Shown: positions 25,936 to 40,694 of the stretch, in pieces
How positions within the stretch are numbered: the stretch's first letter is position 1
How the letters are laid out: every line of letters starts with the position of its first letter
From: Paralichthys olivaceus
Taxonomy: Eukaryota; Chordata; Actinopteri; Pleuronectiformes; Paralichthyidae
DNA length: 64,000 bases
Direction: 5' to 3'
NCBI RefSeq assembly: GCF_024713975.1
Contig: NC_091093.1
Span: 24,246,501 to 24,310,500 of the forward strand
Made by a program: the position numbers and the translations under genes
Notes under the pieces: model-generated
Seen by the model: only the letters and a program-made list of their open reading frames with translations
Database searches by the model: none
Told to the model about the DNA's origin: nothing

Positions 25936-26497
25936 AGACTTGTTGCTGAAGTGGTGAAATGGTCATTGATTTGCTATCGTTGATTTGCCCACCCAGCACT
26001 TAGTTGGTGAAATTGAAACTGTTTCTTTCAGACATTTCGCTTTCTTGCATCACTGATTGAAAGCTGACGTCTGACATTTCTGAAGGAACTGCACCGCACA
26101 ACTGAAAAACCTTTTGTAGAATCCATATTTTCGTCCTCTTCCTGTGTACCCTCGTCCCTGTTTCTCAAACTAAGATGTTTGCACAGAGCTCCTGAGCTCT
26201 TTAACCATCATCTTCTGAGTGGCCCCAGTGTTTAAGTGGAAGCAAAACAAACTGAAGCATCTGTGTGTGAGATTGAAAACCCTGTTTGCCCGCAGGCAGA
26301 GCGTTTGAATGTAATGAACAGATTGGTGGGTTTATTAAGGTGATGCTGTAGTGAAGAAATCTTATGTTATGTGTTGTAGTGCCCTCTCCTGACCAATATT
26401 TGATACATGTTTTTTTATGAAAAATGTTGGTGTTTGTTGGTTTTCTGCAAAAGTTAGAAATGCTAGAAACTACTTCTTTCCGATGATGAAAATACAC

Positions 26498-26503
26498 TTT
26501 ATT
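26498..26503 (-). other. Candidate poly(A) signal of cyp19a1a
   Basis: TTTATT on the plus strand gives AATAAA on the gene strand about 400 nt after the stop codon. It is a plausible 3' end but was chosen from the sequence alone. Confidence 0.4.
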
Positions 26504-26901
26504 TATGTAAAGAAACTTTCAAACAAAAAACTGAGCTAAAACTACAAAAAAGCAATTAAAATATAAACGTGTCTAAAATGAAGAAGGAATTAAAAATGAA
26601 AAACAGTCAGTTTCCTACTTGGAAAGTGCACCAGTTATTTACATGTGATTTAGTACCGAATGTAGAAAAATTAGACAACAATATATAATATTGGCACAAT
26701 AATTTACATTTAATCCAGTATTAATCTAAACGTTTCACATTATGCATATTAGGTCCAGTAGCAATACAAGTTTAACACACATTAAATTATAAAAGTTAGC
26801 TTTGTACAGTCATGAGATAAAATAACATATATGAAGCAGTGTGGATCATATGTATGTACCGTATATGTGTAAATGTGCAGGGAGAGCTAAAGGTCGGAGT
26901 C

Positions 26902-30190
<3,289 letters not shown>

Positions 30191-30385
30191 GGGAAGACTT
30201 GAATTTTAAAAACAACCTGCGCAAGACTGCACAAACTGGGCGACCAGGCCAAGTGATGAAAGCTGCCCCAACACTCCCTTCCTCTTTATAAGCAGTCGGA
30301 GCTGGTTACAAGCCAGGTCAGGGTAATGCAAACGTCACAACAGAGCAGGGAAATGGTAAACAATACACTTCTAACCTTGAGGGGC
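30191..30385 (-). promoter_or_regulatory. cyp19a1a proximal promoter
   Basis: A TATAAA box lies at 30290..30285, about 95 bp above the start codon, predicting a short 5' UTR. Upstream on the gene strand are: a nuclear-receptor half-site (AGGTCA on the plus strand, 30315-30320), a CRE-like TGACGT (30337..30332), a perfect forkhead consensus GTAAACA (30356-30362, plus strand), and an SF-1-like CTCAAGGTTA (30381..30372). Fish ovarian aromatase is known to be driven by NR5A1 and Foxl2, so the set is in keeping. The binding assignments are motif matches only. Confidence 0.6.
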
Positions 30386-32895
30386 TGGATTTGTGCCAGC
30401 GCCCTTGAGCGAACAGGACTTTGTTCCGTGTGTATGTTGTGATGCGCTGTTGGAACAAGTTTCTACGATGTGTGTATTTGACGTTTCGATGATGAGAAGC
30501 AAGCGTCACTCCTCCGCTGAACATCAAAAGGATCTGGTTGGAATGCTGCAAACTAACACCTGGGCTCTGAGATCAGATCTGAGTTATTGTTTGCGTTATT
30601 GTAAATTTCATTTTTTTCTGCTGGTTAAGATTCTTTCAGTTTTTTCTAGCAAAGGAGAAAGACAAAAGAAAGCAGAATTTCTAAATGCCAGTTTTACAAA
30701 TGTTTAATATAATTTTTTTATGATTAATACTGAAACAATCTCTTGTTAAGTTTCCTCTGCTTTTGAATGATCGTAGAATTGATCATAGTATTTCTAATAT
30801 TCCTCCATTAGACTACCAGTAGATGGAGAAGCAGAGCTGTGATCTACAGTATATTAAAGATGTTTACTGTGACATAAGCTACAAAAACAAAACCCTATAC
30901 TACTACTGTTGCTGAGCTCTTTGTTAAAGCCAGGAGGTTAAATAATTAGATTCTCTTTTTGATTGATTGATGCAGTTCATTTTCCTTGATTTAAAGTTGT
31001 ACTTATTTCATGTCATATTTTACTGGCAGATACCACAATAAAATTTTATTTTACAGATTATTTTCCAGGTTTCTGTCCAAACCTCTGACACCATCACGTT
31101 CCCAGTGTGTTATATTAATTTATATAGAATTTTTCAGCTTTTTTATTTTCTGCTGTCTTTGTTAACATATTGTTTCTACTGTGGAACTTGTGTAATTTGT
31201 AACCAACATGTATTAACTTGTAATGTAATTTATATATGAATAAATGAAACACATATTGTGTTTCAAATATCAACATAAATGTTTATTTTACATGTTTACA
31301 TTTAGTTAGTATTTTATACATAAACCTTTTGATTAACTAATTATTATTATTATTATTGTTGTTTTATTATTGATTTTTATGAACTATGAAGTATGTGCAC
31401 CTTGTCTTTTACTGCTGCATATTTTTTAAGTTCAGCCAGGTGTATTTAATTTAATTTAATTTCATTTAATTTCATTAAATAAATACATTTTTATTAATTA
31501 ATTATTTTTCAGTTTTCGTCAGACGTCATGCTCTCTGGCTTAGGTCCTGCCTTTGTTCCATTTGCTCTCTCTGTATAAAGAACTCACTCACCGCCCACAC
31601 TCGAGTGAAAGAATGTGAGATGGTTCAAATAGCCGACTGTGTGCTGAGGCCCTGCCTGGAGAACGATGCCCTATGCGATGGCTTATTAGACCCAGATTGT
31701 TCTGCATGATAGCGCAGAGAACCCCCCCCCGTGTAGCACAAAAGCTGAAGTTAATGTAACCTTGTGTCTGGCCTCTGTGTTGTGGTCAACCACATCTTTG
31801 TCTCCACCACATGTGTAGGGATTTGTTCAGAAAGTGAACAAACAAGACCAACAGAAAGCCAATAAATGTCAGCACATGTACAAAGTCTGAGAAGAATCTA
31901 TGACTCCTCTGTTCCCTTCCGTTTTCACTTTATCATCTTTGTAGACAGGGAACATTCCACAAGCGTCTTTAGGTTGTTTGTTTGTAAGTCGTAAAATGAG
32001 CAGTTGACATATGATGGAGACACGGAGAGATGACGTGCAGGAGAAAAGAGGATGTGAATTCAGACAATGAGCTTTCCGCTGCGTGACCTCGAGGAATTGA
32101 TTGAAGAATTGACAAATACAGAAGATAACTACAAATACTGTGATTTAGGTCCAATGGACAGTGCAGCTCCACTCTTCTGTACTAATCATAGCTTAACGTG
32201 AAAGATCTGGGAATTTCCTGAGCAGCATCTATTTCTCATTGGGCTGAATTCTAATTCAGATTATTTTGTGACGTTAAATATAGATTTTATTCTTTCTTTC
32301 GTTTTCTTTAATGTGGCAAATTTAAGGCTGTAGTGATTTTTATTCTATGACTAAACTTTACAGTCTAAACTTGTGAAGCTTCACATATAAAAGTGCAATG
32401 AAAAGCAGAGCTGAACTTTGTTTCACAGACAGAGGAGATGGGTGGGAGGATTAAGTTTGTAGGACGACACATCAGGTCATCTTTCTGTCCTTGGCCTGGA
32501 GCAGCAGGAGGGACTCGGACTCCTCAGCTCGAGGAGAGATAAGGCTGCTTTCAAAGCAGCTGTGCCCTAGGGAGGAGGAAACACAACCAGAGAAAGGTCT
32601 GCAAGAGGTGGCGAAGAATATGGATGGACGTGTTGACATATTTCCACCACATTATTCATTTTATTGGATCGAAATCATTGCAGCTGTCCAGATAAAACAT
32701 CACCTTTAATGTCACTGTAGTTCAATCCCCTGCTTCTCTCTGCTTTTCACTCACAGTGTCACTCAGCAGCGCTCGGAGCAAAGTGAGTGAGAGACAACAA
32801 AGAACGACCTCAAGCTCTATACTGTGTATATGTACACATGCACACATCTGCTGGAGCAATTCAAGCCGTCAGTGACCTACAGCCTCAGGCAGGAG

Positions 32896-32902
32896 CACAC
32901 AC

Positions 32903-32942
<40 letters not shown>
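32896..32942. repeat. (CA)n microsatellite
   Basis: About 45 bp of CA with one 'aca' slip near the left end. Confidence 0.95.
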
Positions 32943-32945
<3 letters not shown>

Positions 32946-33038
32946 AGAGGCAGGAAGAGGTAAAGAGTGGTGAAGGAAAGCAGACATGACAACAATACTG
33001 TTAGAGATTGAGGTCGTGAGCTCTGTTGTCGTGACCTG

Positions 33039-33040
<2 letters not shown>

Positions 33041-33075
<35 letters not shown>

Positions 33076-33346
33076 TGTGTACTTATTTCTGTCTTTTTGC
33101 AACACAACACTAAACCTGTAAGGACCAGTAGACCTCGTGAGGACCAAGGCCTAGTTTTAAAGAGGTGAAATTTGATTTTTGAGGTCCTGGTTAGGTCAGT
33201 GATAAGATGTGAAATGTGATTAAATTAAAGGGTGAACTATCCCTTTGAGGTGAGGCATGAATTGGCCATGGTTAATTTTAGGGATAAGGTTTTTGGTTTG
33301 GTTGTGCGCAATGAAAGTCAAAGTTTTAAAAGGACAGCAGCACAAA

Positions 33347-33398
<52 letters not shown>
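33041..33398 (+). repeat. GT-flanked dispersed repeat, degenerate copy
   Basis: (GT)n tracts at 33041-33073 and 33353-33398 enclose 'gtacttatttctgtcttttt', 'actaaacctgtaaggaccag' and 'cctcgtgaggaccaaggcct'. This is the layout of the copies at 25742-25935 and 42514-42782. It also contains 'aaagggtgaactatcccttt', a motif common at the ends of another teleost repeat, so the unit may be composite. Confidence 0.5.
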
Positions 33399-33401
<3 letters not shown>

Positions 33402-33922
33402 ATGGGGCATAACATTGCTGCAAGGGCATGTGGGTCAGCTACATGAGTCCAGCACTGCTCCATGTCAGCAGACAGGCCAATTAACTGACTTGGGTAGATA
33501 CAGAAAACACATCAGCTACACCTATAACTAAAAAAACGTAAATTACAGTCTTTCACACTGCAAATGCTTCAAATGATGCAATATGTTTGTTAAACTGTCA
33601 TTATTTTGAGCCAGAATCAAAGCAAAGGAAACGGGTCATTGGTGAATGGAAGATGTGAAGATGTGACACGGGGAGAAAGGACTGCATCTATCAGGGGGAG
33701 ACATGGAGGGAGGAGGTGGAGAAGAGGGGAAGAAGTGGAACAAAGTATGATGTTGATGGATTTTGATGGCACGGGTTTTCTCTTCAGTCAAAAAATTGGG
33801 TTTGTAGTAATAATATTGATATAAAATATTAGTACTATACGAGAATAGCAATAAACATCTTCTGCCACAGTTTGTCTGGTGCAATGCATGTGTTCACATG
33901 TTGTGTTTTTCAGTGTTTTGTC

Positions 33923-33948
33923 TGTGTGTGTGTGTGTGTGTGTGTGTG
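33923..33948. repeat. Short (TG)n microsatellite
   Basis: About thirteen TG units, some 470 bp upstream of the gldn start codon. Confidence 0.93.
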
Positions 33949-33993
33949 ATGTCAGTCTGCCCACGGCGGTGCAGTAGAATGGGTTGTGATGAA

Positions 33994-33999
33994 TATAAA
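33994..33999 (+). promoter_or_regulatory. Possible TATA box of gldn
   Basis: TATAAA in 'gatgaatataaatcaggtga', about 425 bp above the first in-frame ATG. It would imply a 5' UTR near 390 nt. A chance match in AT-rich DNA is equally possible. Confidence 0.25.
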
Positions 34000-34420
34000 T
34001 CAGGTGACTGAACAGGCGGGGGTTTCTTCCCAGACAAGCTCAGAAGATTGTGTAATGCCCACTCCTACATTACTGGTCTGAATGCGCACACACACGTACA
34101 CAAAACCCTTCTCCACTTGGTGGACAACACAACAAGCAGTGTGTGTACCAGTCTGCCTTCAGATACACCACTCGGAGCTCAGACCACGCAGCTGACTGGA
34201 CTCGATTTGAAGATTTCCCAAAAATTTGGACGGGACCTTGACTTACAGCAAAAGAAACCTCCTCTCTGTTGGATTCTTGTGTCTTTAACTGGTTTGGTTT
34301 GAGTTTTGGTTTGAGTTTTGCGGCAGCATCTTGGACCACGAGGTGATAAAACTGCATCTCTGCTCTTTGAGATCTGTGTTTTTACATTCACTGCTGTACT
34401 GGACTTGTGTTCCCCTGTGA

Positions 34421-37400
34421 ATGCTGAGGTTGGCAGGTGACCCCCAGAAAAGAGGAGGTGAAGTGGTGACCATGTGGATCCCGACACCGAGCATGACTCT
34501 CCCTCAGCGGATGGTGCTGTACGGGACGTGCGTTGTGGCGTTGATGAACTCTGTGGGCCTGCTGGTGCTGTTAGTCCGGCAGAATCAGCAGCATTCCAGG
34601 CTGGAGCAGACGGAGGCAAGGTTGGTGGAGGTGGAGCAAAGCTCGGTGGTGGAGTTCCTCCAGGAGGTGCCCAGGGGAGCGGCAGGGCTGCGGGCAAACA
34701 CAGAGCAACATCCACAGTATCAGTACTCCAGGAACAAGAGGAGTGAGGAGCTGGAGAAGAAGCTACAGCAGGAGCTTCAGCAGGAAGAGGAACAGGCGCT
34801 CTATCCGCAGGAGGTCAGTCAGGAGGTCAGCCAGGAGGTGGGAGAGGAGACAGAGAAGAAGATGAAGGATGAGCTGAAGCACAAGCACCGACACGGCCAG
34901 AGTTACCACAAGGCACATGTGGAGGACGACATGATGATGATGATGACTTACTCCATGGTCCCGGTGAGATGAGGCGCCTGCTGGTAGATTGTAAATGAGG
35001 GAGATGTGGCAAATACATTTCTATACTGTAGGTAGTACTGTGCAGTACTTGGGGTACTATTGTATATTTTCCAGTTATGACTGATGCAACTATTGGTTAA
35101 AATGGGCAGTGATCCTGGGACCATAATGGGGCCTGTAGGTTCCTTGAGCAGTTAGGGATAATGTGGTGAATTTATTTTCTTGGTATGCACGACTAGACAA
35201 TACAAACTTAATTGTAGAGAGAGATAATCTCAAGGGCCTGTGTTGAAGAAGGACCTAAGTTAGTTTTAGGGCCTTAAGTGATTCAGTTTTCACTGTGATC
35301 AGCATATTCCTAATTAACAGCTATAAATCAGTGTAATTAAGAATCAGACCATTAAAATGTGAAATTAAAAAGTAATTAAGTTAATGTTCTACTGTACTGT
35401 GAAGAGCATGTAGTATTTGTGTGTACTTCAGTTCCACTGCATTGTAGAGAAAAGTATTGTATAGGATTAATTTGACATCTACAATTACAAGTTACTTTAG
35501 ATCAAGATGATCCAAAAATAAGATCAGTTCATGAAACATGATTCTTTGTTACAGATTAAAAAGTCAACACCATTTCTCATTTAAATACATGTTCAGCATG
35601 AGTCATTTTTTGGTGTAAAAAAATAAATGTTGTAGTAATGATTTAAGTACACTTTTTATTATTTAAGACTTCATGTTTTTTACAGGATCTCATAGTTTGT
35701 TAAACATTTATGCGCGTCACATTGTTTTATTGTGTTTTAAAAAATGTCTTTCTCTCAAGATCAAACTGTTGATCGACATTTGCAACAGCACCAAGGGAGT
35801 CTGTATAGCCGGTATGTCTCACTGATATACTTTAGATTTCACACTATTCATCTCCAAAATATCCCTTTTTATTCTGCTGACATCTTCATAACTTCTTGTT
35901 GCAGGACCTCCAGGAACCCCTGGTGAGTGAATCTAAATTTAATTAAAAAAAATCTACCAAGGCTGTTTGTCTCCTTTGTGGGTTAGTGACCCATATCTTT
36001 GCTGAATATGTTTTCCATTCAGCCTGTGGTGAGGATGTTTTTTGTGTGTGTTTCTGTAGGTTTGCCTGGTGCAGACGGTTTGCCAGGCCACAACGGCACT
36101 GATGGCATCCCAGGACTGAATGGACTGCCCGGGGCTGATGGGAAAAGAGGGAAAAAAGGTAAACAAAAAGTGAAGCTCTATTCTGTTTTCACTCAACATC
36201 CTTTTTTTTATGCCTCAGGCAATGCTGGCCACTTAAAGTGAAGGACGACTGGTTCAATGTAAGAGTAAAAGGCTTGAGAGCGACCACGGGTTCAAATGTA
36301 AAATAATAACTTCAGATCATATTCACACATACACACAGTTTCCTGATCTATGCATAAATCATAATATTATTGATAGAGCAAACTTGTAAATTTTTGAATG
36401 ACTGAAAAGGTCCAAACTGCTGCTATTCTCTCACATTCACCACTAATATTATGCATCTTTGTGGTTTTGGGCCTCAGCTGAATGAACCGGATCTCCCTGT
36501 ATTCTCCCACATCGCTCTGTTCTCCTCCACAGCGGCCGGCAATGATTCATCTCAGCAAGTCAATGGATTCATTCATGTTGATAATGACAGGGAGCTGAGG
36601 TTGTGAATGCTCTCTTTCTGAGCTCTTTTACATCATGTCCTCCACAGGCCCACCAGGTGAGAGCGGAGAGCCTGGTGAGAAAGGAGAGCGAGGAGAGTCT
36701 GGTCCGCCTGGAGAGCAGGGACAACCATCCAATGATGTCATTATTGAGGGCGAGTAGACTTCTGTCAACTATGATATCCTCATAATAAATCTATGCTTGT
36801 AGTCAGATGGTTTAAATGTTGTCCACTGTGCTTTTTTCAGGCCCTCCTGGTCCTCCAGGGCCTCCTGGGCCCATGGGCCCTGCTGGACCTCCTGGACCTC
36901 AAGGACCATCCAGGACAAGGCATCACAGAGCCAACCTTCAGGCTGCTCAGACCCTGGGTGAGAGGCCTTTTTGGCCAATGAACAAATGATAAGAAACCTT
37001 GGTGTTGGCTACTAGAAACAGAAGTTGGCATAACAGTCTCTCTGTGAAATTTTGATCTGCCCCAAATTGCAAACTCTGTAATTCTGCTAACAAACAGACA
37101 CGGGTGAAAACATATATTCCTTGGTGAAAGTATAAAGTATCAATTCAAACATCTAGATATTTGAGGTGATACTGTTATATCAAGTATACTCTGTGCGTAA
37201 ATACTAAGTAACATAAGATGAAATCCTTTCCAACAGGGCTGTTACACGCAATTCCAAATGATGAAACTTCAACTGCAAAGGAGGCTGGGAAACGACAGGG
37301 GCAACCCATGAAGAGGAACGGTGTGTTTTCAGAGAAATCTGTCTACTTGTACAATATGGAGAAAAACTGTGTCGTAGAGATATAAACACCTGAGCAATTC

Positions 37401-38431
37401 TCTTCTTTCCCCTCAGAGTGTCTGATTAAGTCTCTGATCAACCCCAGGAATGTGACAAAGATGGAGACCACCTTTGGCACATGGATGAAAGACACTGCTC
37501 AGGTGAACGATGAGCGAATATGGGTGGCAGAGCACTTTTCTGGTAGGTTGACGATCATCGTCTGTGTTTAGACCTTGTTATCTGCTGCTGCTGCTGCACT
37601 GTTTTTGTGTGAAAGGCAAACTCAGGAGATATAAATCACAAATCAAATAAATGTTCCTTGGTATAATTCGATGATATCAATGTGATACACATTCATTATT
37701 ATTATATTTTTACCTGTTGCTTGTTCTTACCCAGGTCGTGTGGTGAAGGAGTATCAAAGCATCGCCTCCTTCCAGAGCAACAGCAGTGATGTTGTTGATG
37801 TCAGAAAGTTCTATCAGGGCTGTGGCCACATGGTTCACAATGGATCCTTCTATTATCATATCGCTGGTACTTCCAGCATCGGCAGGTAAACTGAAACACA
37901 GTGTGGTGCTGAGTTAGATGCTTTGTCTATTCTCTCCGTTTACCAACAAGCCTTTTGGTTCACAGATTTGACCTTCACACCAAGAGGCTTCACACGCTCA
38001 CTATAGACAACGCTTTGCACAATAACCTCGCCTACCTGCTGCTCAACTCCAAGACTTACTTCAAACTGGCAGTGGATGAGAACGGCTTGTGGCTGATCTT
38101 TGCCTCCAACACGGACGAGAGCATCATGGTGGCTCAGCTGGACCAGAAGACCTTCTCCGTCACCACCTACATAAACACCACCTACCCTCGAACCAAGGCC
38201 GGCAACGCCTTCATCGCCTGTGGGGTCCTGTACGTCACCGACACCAAGGACACCAGGGTCACGTTTGCTTTTGACCTGCTGAAGGGGAAGCCGATCAACA
38301 TGACCTTTGACCTGAGGCCTCTGGGTGGAGTGCTGGCGATGCTCTCGTACAGCCCGAAGGACAGACACCTGTATGTGTGGGACCAGGGCTACGTCAGGCT
38401 CTACGTGGTCCACTTCATCTCTGATGAGTGA
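34421..38431 (+). CDS. gldn: Gliomedin, complete in ten exons
   Basis: Exons: 34421..34963, 35760..35811, 35905..35922, 36060..36158, 36648..36749, 36841..36957, 37237..37320, 37417..37542, 37735..37885, 37966..38431; 585 residues. Gliomedin is a type II membrane protein of myelinating Schwann cells that clusters sodium channels at nodes of Ranvier by binding neurofascin-186 and NrCAM. Residues about 32-52 are the membrane segment, RNKR at 104-107 is the furin shedding site, and TYSMVP is conserved with human. Exons 2-6 encode two Gly-X-Y stretches interrupted by QPSNDVIIE. Exons 8-10 (from residue about 339) are the olfactomedin domain ([32 protein letters not shown]). Intron 5 is GC-AG and exon 3 is only 18 nt. 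The first ATG has a weak context; the ATG at 34472 has A at -3 and may be the true start, giving 568 residues. Human gliomedin is 551. Confidence 0.93.
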
Positions 38432-38935
38432 AAAACTGTTGACAACCAAATATTCACTATTTGAAACGGTCATATTTAGGTTTTTGTAAGAGAAACATAC
38501 TCATCAGCCTGATCTTTGTCCTCCTGCCACATGTTAAAAATCAGTTTCACTCAACGAAATCCGTCCGGTCAATAATCATGATTCTGTCAAAAGTAAATAC
38601 TGCTGTATTTATATCCTATTTGTAATGTACATGTGGGATTTTGGAGTAACTAACAGTGTGAGACTTTTTTTTTTATCATTTTGTTTCAAACAGTTTATAT
38701 AAATTTAACTTATTATGGTTAACTTGTGCTCGTCTGTGTTGTAAGCTGCATTATTGAGTGTATTTGCATGGCAGTGGTCTTTTATGTATTTTTATACAGA
38801 TGAACATGGCACCCCCCAGATGTTCTGTACATCGAGACAGTCCGTCTGCCTCTGTGCAGAAGCAGCATGTTCTCTGGTGACTTATTCCTCTCGGCAGAAA
38901 ATTAAAAAGGAAACAGTGTCAGATCACCCTGATGA

Positions 38936-38941
38936 AATAAA
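38936..38941 (+). other. Candidate poly(A) signal of gldn
   Basis: AATAAA about 505 nt after the gldn stop codon, in 'gatgaaataaaagaattt'. The intervening sequence shows no other gene and is taken as the 3' UTR. Confidence 0.5.
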
Positions 38942-39299
38942 AGAATTTATTCACTTTACAAAGGTAAAACTCTGACCATGACCTGTTCTCTCACATACCT
39001 TCAGGCTCAAGTGCCCTAGTAAGTGTCTACCCTTGATACTGGCTTGTTTTGCATCATTACATGTACACACACGCACACATACATACATACATACACACAT
39101 GCATCGGACACCAGTAGACCATTGGTAAAACACAAACGATACATACAGTACACATAGTGGGCAGAGAGAGGGAGAGAAACACAAATCTCTTTAATAAATA
39201 CCATACATACACTTAACAAAAGTTACAACTAATCCAGCCGGTTATGATACGAACAAAAAAAATAAAGAAATGCTTTAATGTTTGTACAAGCTGTTGTGA

Positions 39300-39366
39300 T
39301 TATATTTATATATATATATGTTTAAGATCATTTATATATATATATATATATATATATGTATTTATT
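39300..39366. repeat. AT-rich (TA)n tract
   Basis: Two TA blocks separated by 'tgtttaagatcatt'. It lies between the facing 3' ends of gldn and dmxl2. Confidence 0.9.
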
Positions 39367-39466
39367 TATATCATTTATATATTAAAACTATTTCAAACAT
39401 TTTACCACTAGGCCAAATGAAGCCAGACATTCATCTGTATATAACAGGTTCTTCTTCATTAACCTA

Positions 39467-40694
39467 TTTATTGGAAATAAACTTTTAGTGTCTCTGGAAT
39501 TTCGAGTGCAAATATCTAGTTCTTATGGACGAAACAGTAAAAACAACTAGCGAGGTAACACACACTTACATACAGTAGACTGTGTTGCACATCTCCCAGT
39601 CAGATACAGTAGAACCCCTTACATTCCTAAAATAAAAGGCAATAAGTTAAAACGTTTGACAAAGGAATGGCCAAACAAACAAACACAAACATATAAATTA
39701 TTTTAAATGCTAAAATTAAAAAAAAAAAAGAAATTCAAGAAAATCTTGTGCAAAACTAGAAGTGAACCTTTGTGTTTCTGCTCTGGGTGGGTGTTTAAGG
39801 TTTGGACCAGACAGATGGAAACATTGAGATCACAGTCACAGGAGTAAAACACATCATCTTCCAAACAGGAATGTTCTAGCAGTGACGTTCGCCACACAAA
39901 CAGGCATTTGAGGGCAGGTGAGCGGGCAGGCGTGACGATGGCAGACACAGCAGAGTGAAACACACGCTCCACGACCAACCCGGGCTGGGTCGAGAGGCCA
40001 GAGTGAGTGATGGGCAGCCAGAAGTAGGGGGTTGTGGGGTAGGGGTGGGGCGTCACTATAGGAGCGATGCACCATCAACTCTTCCATAAGGGCTGAGAGA
40101 AGCCGGGCAAAAAGGCAGGGTGAGGTGGGGGTGGGGGCAAAAACCAACAAAATGCAGATTCCAACAACTCGATTCACACCGGAAACCACTGACTTAATAA
40201 CAAACCACAGTGCTGGTTACAGTAGATGCTAAGAGATTTCAGCTGTGGGCACAAAATGACAACAATTACACACTTTTAAAATTTTTGCTTGAGCACTTTT
40301 ACAGAGCACTATCAATAGACCTGTGATTGCACCGCGTAACGAGAACAGGACATGCATAGCTTCCCTATGGACACACTCTAAGAGTAGAGATTCTTCAATA
40401 AAATTACAATAAATCTAGCTTTAAAATCAAGTATGATAACTTCTGCTTGTACCTTTGCTTTCAGCCTTTGGGAAAAAATATTTGCAGCTCCGTTTGTCAC
40501 TCTGGGTTTGATTTACATCGACAGTAAACCCATGAACACTGCACACTCTGAAAGATGCCAAAAGCGTGGTGGTCTTTTGACTAAGTTGTCCCCCATCGAT
40601 TATACTACTAATGCCTTGTGGGTGTTACATAAGCTTATTGTGTTTTGTCTTTCTGTCCCTTTCCTCTTTGGACCCTTGAAACTGGAAGTGGGCA
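39467..40694 (-). other. Probable dmxl2 3' UTR
   Basis: The dmxl2 stop codon is followed by about 1.2 kb without another gene up to an AATAAA on the minus strand (plus TTTATT, 39467-39472). A second AATAAA at 39361-39366 is an alternative end. The boundary is inferred only from these signals. Confidence 0.45.

Larger units (their letters stand above)
20701..26490. other. Intergenic region between tnfaip8l3 and cyp19a1a
   Basis: No gene was recognised. The stretch contains an A-rich segment near 22.7-22.9 kb, a purine-rich acidic-coding tract at 23.15-23.41 kb, a second copy of the MITE-like repeat, several CA tracts and a telomere-like dispersed repeat, all listed separately. Open frames are short or low in complexity. 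Confidence 0.65.
30386..33993. other. Spacer between divergent cyp19a1a and gldn
   Basis: About 3.6 kb with no recognised gene. The part from about 30.6 to 31.5 kb is AT-rich with 'ttaatttaatttaattt' runs. The right half holds several CA/GT tracts and a CA-flanked dispersed repeat. Distal regulatory elements for either gene could lie here but none can be named from the sequence. Confidence 0.6.

Noticed and set aside
34179-34715. 178-residue minus-strand Pro-rich frame
   Set aside because: It is antisense to gldn exon 1 and its upstream sequence, and has no similarity I recognise.
36531-36605. Candidate gldn exon after 'tcctccacag'
   Set aside because: The following frame gives no Gly-X-Y pattern and soon stops; the similar acceptor at 36647 leads directly into a clean collagen exon.
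37940-38473. 177-residue minus-strand frame
   Set aside because: It is the shadow of the gldn olfactomedin exon. The plus-strand reading is conserved olfactomedin-domain sequence.
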